Assembly (NCBI RefSeq): GCF_002234575.2
Contig: NZ_CP022464.2
Location: forward strand, 4,588,001 to 4,652,000
Length of the DNA: 64,000 nt
Direction: 5' to 3'
DNA from: Enterocloster bolteae
GTDB taxonomy: Bacteria; Bacillota; Clostridia; Lachnospirales; Lachnospiraceae
Of this stretch, positions 52,512 through 61,530 are shown piece after piece. The position numbers and the translations under genes were made by a program. Positions within the stretch are counted from its first letter, which is position 1. Every line of letters starts with the position of its first letter. The notes beneath the pieces are model-generated. The model made no database searches, had not been told where the DNA came from, and saw nothing but the letters and a program-made list of their open reading frames with translations.

Positions 52512-53885
52512 ATGTCAGAAACAAATGATGAAATAGAAATCTACATTCCAGACCTGCTTCATTCCATCTGGGAGCTCCGCTGGATTGTATTATTCCTTAT
52601 TACCCTGGGAGGAATAGCCGGCTCTATACTATCCTGGGATAGCACTCCCTCTTACGAAACAAGGGCTTCAATGATAGTAAACGCCAGAAATATTAATGAT
52701 CTTTATCAAAATGGGTCGAATGTTCCCAGAAATGAAGATATCCAAATGGCAAGAAATCTTGTAAAAACAGTGCAGCTTTTAGCAACAAGCAATCGTGTTC
52801 TGGAGATTGTATTGGATGAGGATGGATACAGCAGTATTCCTCTTGAAGAATTAAAACAGAACATTTCTGTGACGGCTGAGGATGACACTGCTTTTCTATG
52901 GCTTACCCTGAGCTGGGAGAATCCACAGCAGGCCATAGATATACTGAATCATCTTATGGAAGTCCTGCCAGAGGTAATGCTGGAGGTAATGGATATCGGT
53001 TCAGTCAGTGTTATTGATACTGCTCGGCAGGCCCAAGGAGTATCCTCGCCATCTCTGCGTAATGTGGTAATCGGAATGGCTGTTGGTCTAATTACAGGCA
53101 GTATTCTGGGCATTATCTACTATTTATTCGTACCCAAGATACGTAATAACAGTCCTTTGGAAACTCTCGGTATTGACATAATCGGCGAGATACCGTATAT
53201 CGAATCCACTAAACATACAGTTGAGGAATTTCTGGATAATAAGAATGTTCCTGAGGAATATCAGGTGGCATATGGACGGCTAGCCGCTGTCTTCCGCTAT
53301 TTAACCGAAAAGAACAAGCAGCAGGTAGTTGCTGTAACCTCCAGCATTCCAGGAGAAGGAAAATCAACCGTTGCTTATAATCTGGCTCTTCATCTGACAG
53401 AGTTGGGATGCAAGGTTTTATTGTTGGATTTTGATTTCAAAAAAGGGGTACTGTATCAATTTACCAGAAAAATAAAGCCCAAAGATGGGGATGAACGCAA
53501 TGAGCCCCGCATTGGCGAAAAACTAAGGCAGCAAGTAGAACAGATGTATAATGGCATTTACACCATACAGGGTTTTTCACAAAAAAATATCTTTCAGGTT
53601 GATAATCAGATTTTTCCAGCCATTCACTCCATGAAAGATACATTTAACTATATTCTGATTGACACTCCTCCAGTAGGTACTCTGTCTGATGTACAGCTGA
53701 TGCGCGGACTCATGGATAGTGTTATTTTAGTTGTTCGTCCTGATTGGGTATTGCGGGGCGCCGTGGAAGAATCCCTGGAATTCCTGAAGAAATCTGGAAT
53801 CCCGGTAACTGGAGGTATTGTAAATGGTAAAACACCATTGATTGGAAATGCCTTAAAACGCAATATACAGGCGAGAAAGTCTTAA
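52512..53885 (+). CDS. Wzz-type chain-length protein fused to a CpsD/BY-kinase domain
   Basis: This 457-residue protein joins a Wzz domain (membrane helices near residues 20-40 and 200-220 around an outer loop) to a cytosolic tyrosine-kinase-type ATPase. The ATPase has Walker A SIPGEGKST (about residue 280), an A'-like VLLLDFDFKKG and Walker B YILIDTPPVG. BY-kinases usually end in a tyrosine cluster; this one ends RNIQARKS with none. It probably controls polymer length or export for the locus downstream. ATG at 52512 is chosen for GAGAGG 8 nt upstream and the family-like start. Confidence 0.88.
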   Translation: MSETNDEIEIYIPDLLHSIWELRWIVLFLITLGGIAGSILSWDSTPSYETRASMIVNARNINDLYQNGSNVPRNEDIQMARNLVKTVQLLATSNRVLEIVLDEDGYSSIPLEELKQNISVTAEDDTAFLWLTLSWENPQQAIDILNHLMEVLPEVMLEVMDIGSVSVIDTARQAQGVSSPSLRNVVIGMAVGLITGSILGIIYYLFVPKIRNNSPLETLGIDIIGEIPYIESTKHTVEEFLDNKNVPEEYQVAYGRLAAVFRYLTEKNKQQVVAVTSSIPGEGKSTVAYNLALHLTELGCKVLLLDFDFKKGVLYQFTRKIKPKDGDERNEPRIGEKLRQQVEQMYNGIYTIQGFSQKNIFQVDNQIFPAIHSMKDTFNYILIDTPPVGTLSDVQLMRGLMDSVILVVRPDWVLRGAVEESLEFLKKSGIPVTGGIVNGKTPLIGNALKRNIQARKS

Positions 53886-54259
53886 ATCCCTAATAGGTCA
53901 GCTCCCGGGCTGAAATCTAAAAAAAAAATGGAGGGGGGCTTTCTTTTTATATGAACAGATGAGCTAAAAACAGTAATAGCAAAGCCAGAATTTGCTACGG
54001 AACCATTCCTGTATTGTCAGCCGCCTCGGTGTACTATACTATTTTATCTGTTATTCCTCTTACAGCCGCTATGCATCATTCACTCCGTTCTCTCAGAATT
54101 CCAAAAAACCAGTAACACAGAGGGGACTTATTGCAAAAAACATTCTGTAAATAGTATCTCGTTATAATATTACATTACTTTCGTAAATTTATGTTTGATA
54201 TGTGAATCCAGGTTAACAAATAAAAACTTAAATATATAATGTCTAACTGTTTGATATTA
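53886..54259. other. AT-rich gap without a recognisable gene
   Basis: It contains an A10 run followed by TGGAGGGGGG near 53920 and otherwise AT-rich sequence. No gene, RNA or clear terminator could be supported. Confidence 0.6.
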
Positions 54260-54805
54260 TTAGTCATAATCATGTCTGTAATGATATCTGTATTTTATAA
54301 TCACAAACGAAAATGCTCTGAAAACAATCCCCCCTATTAAAGCTCCCAGCGTATTGGTTAGAATGTCATCTACCTGGAAGTGACCTCGCTCTGTAATCAA
54401 CTGTATTATTTCGATAACGCAGCTCAAGCAAAATCCCAGGAATGTGCAAACAAAAGTATTCCTTAACTGCTTCCATTTTAATGGAACAAGGATTCCAAAA
54501 GGAATAAAAAGAAGTACATTTTCAACCACATATGCATTTGCTTTTGGTCCACCTAGTGTCTCAAAAAATTTAAGGCTTACTCCTGTGCGTGACCCTGGCT
54601 CACGCTCAAATATGGTTATAATAAAAAGCATTATAAAGTAGATAATGAATGTGGTGCTGAATATAGGCTTTTTGTAACGGCGCGTGCACAGAATAGTTAC
54701 CAGATATAACACGGTACCCCATAAAATGGCTAAAGGGAGGTACTGCATTTCTTTTAATATATCCCGCAGAATAAATTGAATGGTTTTGGAAAACGACAAA
54801 TTCAA
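54260..54805 (-). CDS. VanZ-family membrane protein
   Basis: This 181-residue protein has five predicted helices and the VanZ-type segments NVLLFIPFGILVPL (about residue 93) and HFQVDDILTNTLGALIGG (about residue 142). VanZ was named for teicoplanin resistance, but most relatives have unknown envelope roles. The start is TTG, with AAGGAG 8 nt upstream. It lies beside the polysaccharide chain-length gene. Confidence 0.88.
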   Translation of the reverse strand: MNLSFSKTIQFILRDILKEMQYLPLAILWGTVLYLVTILCTRRYKKPIFSTTFIIYFIMLFIITIFEREPGSRTGVSLKFFETLGGPKANAYVVENVLLFIPFGILVPLKWKQLRNTFVCTFLGFCLSCVIEIIQLITERGHFQVDDILTNTLGALIGGIVFRAFSFVIIKYRYHYRHDYD

Positions 54806-55558
54806 ATGGTTGGCTCCTTATAAGATATTGCCTGTAAAATTTTGGTATGCTTACTCCCCTGCCTTTATATAAATACATTGTGCCAAGCCGCTGGCACGGC
54901 GGCTAGTCCTTGTTATGTAAAACTACTACTTTTTTCAAATAAGTAACAGTTTTTGAATATATATTGTATTGTTAAGTTACTTCTAACATAACCGTAATTA
55001 TTCCCAAAATACTGCTATGATTAGTTTATCATGGATTTGGGGCCTCAACTACTACATATCCGCAAGTTTTTGTCCCTTCTGATAGAGGATAGTCGATTCT
55101 CTTTCCTTTTTAGGGGTGTTCCTTTATGGACGATTATTTAAAACAATTCCCGGAGATGCTCTCCCTCCGTCGCCTCGTGGCTGCACTATTATCTCTTATT
55201 CTACTTACATCCGCTCGTACTGAATTATATACCAGCATCATCCACAAATTTCCGCAGCCACCCCACCCCCAAAAAAACCAAAAAAAAATCAACTTCCCCT
55301 GTCTCCAATGACACCTACAATGTAGACAGCTCTCTTGACCGAATGTGGTCTGAGGTTCATGTCTGACTCAAAAAACAGAAAATATGGGAGTATTTCTATG
55401 AAGCATTCGTAACGCCAAATATGAGGGTGGCTGACGTTCAACCACCATTTGCCTCACAATGAGTATCGCTAGATGCAAGCATCATACTCCTAAATTCATC
55501 TTGTGTTTGAATAGATACTGGCATTTTACTACAAAATTATGGAGATGTTTCAAACAAT
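54806..55558. other. AT-rich gap, no supportable gene
   Basis: A 61-codon open frame at 55126-55311 with GGGGTG upstream has no family resemblance and low-complexity ends. I do not call it. The region borders the IS66 remnants and is probably decayed insertion DNA. Confidence 0.55.
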
Positions 55559-55800
55559 GTCCACTTACAATGCCAGAGTACCGGCCAAACATCAGTATCA
55601 ACTGAGCATGAAGTATCGGAGCAGCGGCCTCACGGATTACCAGTGGTGCAAATAGATGGAATCCATCCGGGTACTTTTTACAATTGGGTAAGACGCCTAA
55701 GAAAAAAACTACTACGAAATCCTAGAGCCGATTTCAAGGGAATCCCCTATACCACCTGTTGTGCAGGAAGTGGTCAAGCTGGACCAGACCCTAACTTCTA
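55559..55800 (+). pseudogene. IS66-family TnpA remnant (copy 1)
   Basis: Frame-shifted pieces give YRSSGLTDYQWCK, then a stop and a frame change, then GIHPGTFYNWVRRLRKK, then a change back to YYEILEPISRE and PPVVQEVVKLDQ. This order matches the small accessory TnpA protein of IS66 elements. The frame breaks make it non-functional. Confidence 0.75.
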
Positions 55801-55844
55801 TATGCTAGGCGACATTTCTGTGCTGACAACATTTGCATCACCTG

Positions 55845-56110
55845 AGGAACGACTGATATGCGAAAGTCCATTGATAGATTGTGCAGTATCGTAAGAGATA
55901 AACTGTCTATGGAGCCGAACCAGTCTTCTCTGTTCCGATTCTGTGGAAAACGTCGTAACCGCATCAAAGAGTTGCTTCATGAACCAGATAGATATGTACT
56001 TTTATAAAAGCATCACAGTATTTCCCAAGGGCAATATCGACGGCCACGAAAAAGATTAGAAGCTAAAGACATTACCTAGTGTCAGTTAGACTGTAAACGC
56101 TTCATAGCCC
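55845..56110 (+). pseudogene. IS66-family TnpB remnant
   Basis: MRKSIDRLCSIVRDKL and SLFRFCGKRRNRIKELLHEPDRYVLL match the core of IS66 TnpB. A weaker RRPRKRLEAKDIT piece follows in another frame. Stop codons interrupt it, and it lies directly after the first TnpA remnant, as in intact elements. Confidence 0.75.
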
Positions 56111-56220
56111 GTACTCTTCCGCAAAATCAAAACATTTGAGAAAATATACTTCAGTATTAAACTATAGTATAAACAGTTGAGTTTTCAACCTTTTATACCA
56201 AGCTATGGAGGTTTAGAAGT

Positions 56221-56438
56221 ATGAGTTCTCAAACAAGTTCCGTTGCACAGCAGGTTCGTATTCAATAATGGGCAGATTTGATCAGGGACTACCAGAACCG
56301 TCCTTGTGAAATGACATTGGATTCCTGGTGTCTGCTGCATGGAATCAACAAAGCTACCTACTATTATCGCCTTAGGAAAGTCAGGCAGACCTAAGTGTCA
56401 TGACTCCGCCAAAACCAGTGTTTGTAGAACTTTCGCTT
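56221..56438 (+). pseudogene. IS66-family TnpA remnant (copy 2, N-terminal part)
   Basis: From the ATG at 56221, MSSQTSSVAQQVRIQ, a TAA stop, then WADLIRDYQNRPCEMTLD and WCLLHGINKATYYYRLRKVR resemble a second, different TnpA. PVFVEL follows at about 56415 in another frame. It breaks off near 56440, where an inverted piece begins. Confidence 0.7.
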
Positions 56439-56696
56439 TTACTCAGCATGGGACATCACCTTAAGTACCGCGTCTACCAGCTCAGATGGTACTGCTAAAA
56501 GAAGCTTCAGAGTCAAACCGTTTCTGCCATGAAGAATGGCAACGGGCTGGGAAGAATTATGTTCTGCCAAAATATCAGGCTTTGTAGTGTCGGGTCCATC
56601 CGATGTGCGTGTGGATGTCGATACTATCTGGCGCTGGCTTGGCTGTCCACACTCTGCTGTGCAGCCCATACCAGCACCGCACTTTCCACCGCACAT
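56439..56696 (-). pseudogene. Inverted TnpA-like C-terminal fragment
   Basis: On the minus strand the frame ends with VAILHGRNGLTLKL and LVDAVLKVMSHAE. That resembles the C terminus of IS66 accessory proteins but is opposite in orientation to the adjacent N-terminal piece. An inversion or insertion junction near 56440 would explain this. Confidence 0.5.
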
Positions 56697-56794
56697 TAAT
56701 TACACAGAGGCAGATGAGTGGATTCACAGTAATTAGCTTTTTTGCTTATCTTAGCGGTCTGTTCTGCATTTTGAGTGCTCTGCGACAGTTTCAA

Positions 56795-57265
56795 TTATTC
56801 TGAGTGCATGAGAGTACACACCGTATCAATAATTTTACCTTTACAAGCTAAATATAATTTATCAATCAAAAGCGGTATTGCTATACCTGAAATCATGTAC
56901 AATATCCACCATGATCCATGCATCAACACAGGAAACGTAGCTATCATATAATTTCTCATATGATAAACTCCTACTGCAAGCCAGCTAACCAGCTTAAATG
57001 ACAGGAAATGCAGGCCTATGATGGGCACAGAACGCAGACTCAAGTAAGAAATGAACTTGTTGCCAATAAAATCTCTTCGCCTTAGCATTTCTGCTATGGC
57101 ATACATCATAAACCAGCCTGTGACAGACACCAGCAGAAAATATATCGGATTCTCAATATTATTGTCCGACAAATCTATGTAACCCAATGGACGTACAACA
57201 AGTAATACTAAAAATCCAATACTAGCAATCATCCATGGAGAAATATGATTAAGTATCGCTGTCAT
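56795..57265 (-). pseudogene. Acyltransferase-3 family C-terminal fragment
   Basis: This 156-residue piece has five membrane helices and a region like the C-terminal part of acyltransferase family 3 proteins (FISYLSLRSVPIIGLHFLSFKLV). The N-terminal catalytic half with the usual HIS motif is missing. It starts with an ATG overlapping the stop of the truncated nucleotidyltransferase (ATGA), which suggests a deletion junction here. Confidence 0.7.
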
Positions 57266-57807
57266 TTTACCTTTTCAGTCAGATTATTCTGCTCGTCCAT
57301 CTTGCAAATGCCACGGATCACACCACCATTATCGGATAGCGTGTTTTTCAATACAAAGCCTGCCATGCAAGATTCGCCGCCATTCACCAAATACTCATGG
57401 ACGGCCTTGAGGCCTTCTTTGCCATAGTAATCATCTGCGTTGATCACAATGAACGGAGTCTTGATGACCTTCTTCGCTGCAAGCACAGCCTGCCCAGTTC
57501 CCCACGGCTTTGTGCGGCCTGTCGGAAGTTCTCCCGGAATATCGTTGATATCCTGGAAAGCGTAATTCACAGTTACATTGTTGGGCTTGCAGATGGAGGC
57601 AATGTGATCACCGATGACCTCTTTGAACTCCTTCTCGATATCCTTGCGGATGATAAATACCACATGATTGAAGCCCGCCTCAATCGCATCATGGATTGAG
57701 TAGTCCATGATGATATGGATATCACCATCGACCGGATCCAACTGTTTAATTCCTGCTCCAAATCGGCTGTCGATTCCGGCCGCCATGATAAGTAACGTTG
57801 TGTTCAT
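57262..57807 (-). pseudogene. Truncated nucleotidyltransferase
   Basis: The 181-residue frame has the N-terminal NTP-transferase fold: LIMAAGIDSRFGAGIKQLDPV near residue 6 (G-x-G-x-R type loop), FIIRKD and VINADDYYG. It ends at GICKMDEQNNLTEKVK, well short of the roughly 290-300 residues usual for these proteins, so the C-terminal third is lost. Residues 6-13 read MAAGIDSRF where relatives have GxGSRFG, possibly weakening nucleotide binding. Confidence 0.75.
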
Positions 57808-57832
57808 TTTATCTTCCTCTCCAAATTTTCGA

Positions 57833-58828
57833 TTATCTGTTAAGCTTTGGAATTCCTAACACCTTACGCATCACTGAATTCTCATTAAAAGCAAAGATAA
57901 TCATTAAAGGAATCCCTATTCCAATTACCATGTATTCTAGGCGACCATACCCCACACAGTCTTTCCAATGATTAAGCGGCACATGCATAAACATAATGGG
58001 AATAGTAGCCCTTCCACATAGGTATAAAAACCGCTTCAAAATCTCAAAATACTTTTCCTTTTCCAGCCAATAGGCAAACCTAGCAAATACAATTCCAAAT
58101 GCACATGGAATCAACACTGCCAATAGGAGTTCTTTATAATATGCAGGTTTCATATCAAAATAATAAAGCCTATTCCCATCTCTGTAAATAAACCAACTAA
58201 ACATCACCAATCCGAAAGCAGTAACACCTGCTACTGCATCATATTTTCTTGAATCTGACTCCAGCAAGTTTTTAATTTTATCTTTATAGAAAAAACCTAT
58301 ACCAACATAGACTAACGCTATTAAGGAAACATCTAAGTTCCACGGTATGCCGGGTGATTGTAGAAAATGAACCTTTTCAACAATGTGTGATTCAATTACC
58401 CCCCCCCCACCAAAGATTAAAATAACTCGTTTTACTGTTTTATCTGAAAATTTTCTTAACAAGCCAAAGAACAAAATCAATGAAAAAAGGAAGCAAGTTA
58501 TATACCAATAAACTCCTGGAACTGCACGACCACCCCATAGTGCCCGAACAATTGAGCCAACGGCATAATCTCGTCTTATGAGAAACAAATCAATGATAAG
58601 ATACACAGAGTATGGAATCATTAAATTTTGAATTTTCGTCCTTATGTACTTTGTTCCTTCCATAATATGTTCTCTTTTTAGCAGTAATCCAGATATGATA
58701 AAAAACAGCGGCATATGAAATAGGAAAATAACATCATGCACAATGTCCGAATCATAGTGTCCCACAACTACCAGAATAATTAGCAATCCTTTAAATATGT
58801 CAACCTCTTTACACCTACTTTGTTCCAC
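57833..58828 (-). CDS. Acyltransferase family 3 membrane protein with poly-G tract
   Basis: This 331-residue protein has about ten helices and starts with the family motif KEVDIFKGLLIILVVVGH (His near residue 23) and FHMPLFFIISG. Relatives O-acetylate surface polysaccharides. Ten consecutive G residues on the coding strand (58399-58408) encode FGGGGV at about residue 141, in a loop. In this sequence the frame is open throughout, so the gene reads as ON. The GTG start has a GAGGAT site. It is probably phase-variable. Confidence 0.88.
   Translation of the reverse strand: MEQSRCKEVDIFKGLLIILVVVGHYDSDIVHDVIFLFHMPLFFIISGLLLKREHIMEGTKYIRTKIQNLMIPYSVYLIIDLFLIRRDYAVGSIVRALWGGRAVPGVYWYITCFLFSLILFFGLLRKFSDKTVKRVILIFGGGGVIESHIVEKVHFLQSPGIPWNLDVSLIALVYVGIGFFYKDKIKNLLESDSRKYDAVAGVTAFGLVMFSWFIYRDGNRLYYFDMKPAYYKELLLAVLIPCAFGIVFARFAYWLEKEKYFEILKRFLYLCGRATIPIMFMHVPLNHWKDCVGYGRLEYMVIGIGIPLMIIFAFNENSVMRKVLGIPKLNR
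58399..58408 (-). repeat. Poly-G(10) tract in the acyltransferase gene
   Basis: Ten C on the plus strand, G on the coding strand, lie about 420 nt after the start codon in otherwise AT-rich coding DNA. Loss or gain of one G would truncate the protein. Confidence 0.93.
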
Positions 58829-58860
58829 GTTATATCCATCCTCACTGTTTTATTTTTCAC

Positions 58861-59487
58861 TCATTCGAGAACTTTTTCTTTATTAAAATTAATTATCTCA
58901 GAATCAACAGATGCGTCAAATTTTCGTGCGAAAAACATCTCTGATTCACATAACTCATCAAATTCAGAATACCTAAACGTATATGGCTTACCACGTTTCC
59001 AATCAATAAGTCTCATAATCGCATGCAAATCATTATCAAACTCCTTATGGTACAGATTATCTATATAAGGAAATGCAATCAATAGCGTCTGCAAGAACAC
59101 CTCATCACAGCAAAATGTAGATCGGAATGTTTTCTTTATCCTTATTTGCTTCAAAAAAAGAAACAATTTGCTCCTGTGTTTTAATCGGGAGATCTGCTCC
59201 AGAGAGCAAGTGATAGTGTTGATAAGATCCAACGCTGACGGCTTTTTTCAATAAAAGTAATTCAGCGTTTACCCCCCCCCCCCATGTGACACAAGTACGC
59301 TCCACATGATAAACTGCACTTTCCTTTATATGGCTTGTAACCATCCCTGCATCATAGACCTGATTCTTTTTATCCATATGGATAAAATGTCATTCCTTGG
59401 ATCATCAAGCATCTTCAACAGTGTTTGGAATACCAAATCATCTTTGTGTGTAATTATCAAGTATGCCTGCTTAGATAATGGATTCAT
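58861..59487 (-). pseudogene. Core-2/I-branching (GT14-type) glycosyltransferase with poly-G tract, disrupted
   Basis: Three frames together spell a branching-enzyme family protein. The ATG at 59487 gives QAYLIITHKDDLVFQTLLKM and LDDPRNDI. A 4-A run at 59385-59388 looks one base short, since DIFIHMDKKN continues in the next frame. HYHLLSGADLPIKTQEQI follows the poly-G(12) tract. A further frame gives CCDEVFLQTLL, PYTFRYSEF and FFARKFDASVDSEII. Between NKDKEN and CCDEVF about 100 residues usual for the family are missing. Thus the gene has a frameshift and an internal deletion in addition to the G tract. Confidence 0.8.
59272..59283 (-). repeat. Poly-G(12) tract in the branching-transferase pseudogene
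   Basis: Twelve G on the coding strand encode TWGGGV, at a place where relatives have a WGG motif. At this length the local frame on both sides agrees. Confidence 0.93.
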
Positions 59488-59501
59488 CTTTCATTTTCTC
59501 C

Positions 59502-60002
59502 TTACCTTTTCCAGTCTATTTCTCTCCTTACTACTTTAGCTGGATATCCTGCTATTATACAGTGTTCTTCATTCACACTCTTTGTAACACAGCTCCGATA
59601 ACCAATGACATTTGCGTCACCGATGGTAACACCTTTCAGGATATCCACATTAGCAGCAATCCAAACATCTTTACCTATTTCAACCGATTTTAAAGAGACT
59701 TGTTCTACATCGTTTAATATAATAGTGTGTCCATCGGAGTCCCTTACATTAACATAACACCCCAAAAGACAATTATCTCCAAAAGTAACTTTTTCCGTAC
59801 AAGAGATGAAGCAGTTTGTATTACAACTAAAATTCGCACAAAATGTACATACACCATTTTCAACTCTTATGGTCGTTCCTCCTGCGATAAATGCCTTTCC
59901 TGCGAACTCAATCTTACCTGTTTTTCCGATTATGATATTGGTTTTCTTAAAAGGTTGTATGCCTTTTATTCTGACATTATTTGAAAAAATATCGGAAGCC
60001 AC
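59502..60002 (-). CDS. Left-handed β-helix acetyltransferase, apparently phase-off
   Basis: The 166-residue frame has hexapeptide-repeat segments (GKIEFAGKAFIAGG, ISCTEKVTFGDNCLLGCYV, SVEIGKDVWIAANVDILKGVTIGDANVIG) ending with GYPAKVVRREI, typical of maltose/WbbJ-type O-acetyltransferases. The frame opens with GTG at 60002, the last G of a 13-G tract. A better start, ATG at 60021, lies before the tract but is out of frame by one base; 12 G would join it. As sequenced, translation from that ATG stops after 14 codons. Confidence 0.8.
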   Translation of the reverse strand: MASDIFSNNVRIKGIQPFKKTNIIIGKTGKIEFAGKAFIAGGTTIRVENGVCTFCANFSCNTNCFISCTEKVTFGDNCLLGCYVNVRDSDGHTIILNDVEQVSLKSVEIGKDVWIAANVDILKGVTIGDANVIGYRSCVTKSVNEEHCIIAGYPAKVVRREIDWKR

Positions 60003-60014
60003 CCCCCCCCCCCC
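60002..60014 (-). repeat. Poly-G(13) tract at the acetyltransferase start
   Basis: Thirteen G on the coding strand lie between the ATG at 60021 and the conserved coding region. A count of 12 or 15 would give one open frame (M-V-R-G...-V-A-S-D); 13 does not. Confidence 0.93.
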
Positions 60015-60078
60015 TCACCATCCAAATATAGCCAAATTATATACTAGTGATTTAGGTACACATAGTAATTTTTTATAT

Positions 60079-61530
60079 TCATTTGTCGGCCTTCTTTCTA
60101 AAAAATACGGTTGCCATATCCATTACATATTGAATGCCACATTTAACTGTTGCTCTGTACAGAAGGACTAGTGAAACCGCACATACAATATATCCAACAA
60201 TGGAGCCTATATTAAATTTGACAAAAGTATTATAAAACGCATACATAATAGCTAATGCGGTAATAAAATAAAACTTTTTCAAATGAATATCTACATAGAA
60301 ATATCGATTTGATAAAATAGTTCTTAATGTAAAGAATACAATATAGGAAAAACCGGTCGATATCGCTGCCCCCTGGCAACCAAGTTTAGGGACAAGAATC
60401 GTATTACCTATAATGTTCACAATACACGCTCCCAGTGAAACCACGACCTGCATATTGCTCTTCTTTTTAAATACCAATCCATTTACAGTGGTTTCAGATA
60501 TCGTATACATAATTGGATTGAAAATCAGGAACGGCAATATGTATGCAGCCTCTCTATATTTTGCTCCAAGCAAAACAGAAAACACATCTTTGCACAAAAT
60601 CAATGTAAATCCAATGAAAAACATTATAACTGTAATAATTTGATTTCCTTTTTGGTAAAAAGACACATCTTCCTTATCATTTGTATAATGTTCTACCGCC
60701 ATTGGCGCCCAAAGCGTATTAAAGGTTGTCTGGATAATAGAAAACACATGGATCAATGTCATTGTTGATGAATAAATTCCAACTTCTTCATATGAGCAAT
60801 AATAATTCAATGATATTTTATCAATATATTGAAACAATGTTGTCACGCCCATAGAAAAAATATATGGATAAGCATATCCAATCAATTCTCCTTGGGTGAT
60901 TGTACACTCGTTTTTCCCTAGCAACCCCGGATTCCATAACCGTCTCTCTGCTACGATGCTAATAATCATGCATGTCAGTGCTGCTAAAACTGTAGCTACG
61001 GCCAAAGACATTGTGTCCGAGAAAAAGTTTAGCTTAACAAAAAGTATTGTAAGCACAACATACACAGTTTTTTGGACAATACCGAGAATCGAATATAGTT
61101 TACTTTTATACTGAAGTCTTACCAAAAGTAAAGAAAAGCGATATATAATCTGAATAAAAGTATAAAAGCAAACTAAGGATAATGCCACTTTTCCTAATTC
61201 AAATTGAATAAGGCCTATCGCCGATAATATTAATACAACAATTCCAGAAACAGCTGTACCAATTACAGGATTTTTCAAGCATTTAAATAGTAGTTCTCTT
61301 CTATATTGATCCGTTTCTTTTTGATAAAAAAATCTAACCAATGATTGATCCAAGCCTAAATATAAAACCATTAAGGCCATATTGGAGTACATTGTAAAAA
61401 TAGAGAACTGTCCATATTCAGTCGGACTAACAATGCGTGTAATTATCGGTGTCGTCAAAAAACCGATAACCATGCTTATAAAGGTTCCACTTCCTATTAC
61501 CAAGAAGTGCTTAAGAAATTTATTATTCAT
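60079..61530 (-). CDS. wzx: Oligosaccharide flippase (Wzx-like)
   Basis: This 483-residue protein has about fourteen helices and the polysaccharide-synthase N terminus FLVIGSGTFISMVIGFLTTPIITRIVSPTEYGQFSIF. Wzx flips lipid-linked repeat units across the membrane. Its start overlaps the Wzy stop by 8 nt, indicating coupled translation. It is followed by the acetyltransferase with its poly-G tract. Confidence 0.9.
   Translation of the reverse strand: MNNKFLKHFLVIGSGTFISMVIGFLTTPIITRIVSPTEYGQFSIFTMYSNMALMVLYLGLDQSLVRFFYQKETDQYRRELLFKCLKNPVIGTAVSGIVVLILSAIGLIQFELGKVALSLVCFYTFIQIIYRFSLLLVRLQYKSKLYSILGIVQKTVYVVLTILFVKLNFFSDTMSLAVATVLAALTCMIISIVAERRLWNPGLLGKNECTITQGELIGYAYPYIFSMGVTTLFQYIDKISLNYYCSYEEVGIYSSTMTLIHVFSIIQTTFNTLWAPMAVEHYTNDKEDVSFYQKGNQIITVIMFFIGFTLILCKDVFSVLLGAKYREAAYILPFLIFNPIMYTISETTVNGLVFKKKSNMQVVVSLGACIVNIIGNTILVPKLGCQGAAISTGFSYIVFFTLRTILSNRYFYVDIHLKKFYFITALAIMYAFYNTFVKFNIGSIVGYIVCAVSLVLLYRATVKCGIQYVMDMATVFFRKKADK

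Noticed and set aside
55126..55311. 61-codon frame with a GGGGTG site
   Set aside because: No family resemblance and unusual composition; lies in decayed insertion-sequence DNA.
58399..60014. Poly-G tracts as sequencing artefacts
   Set aside because: Three separate tracts in three neighbouring glycan genes, two of them agreeing with the local frame on both sides, argue against chance. Exact lengths, however, remain subject to read error.
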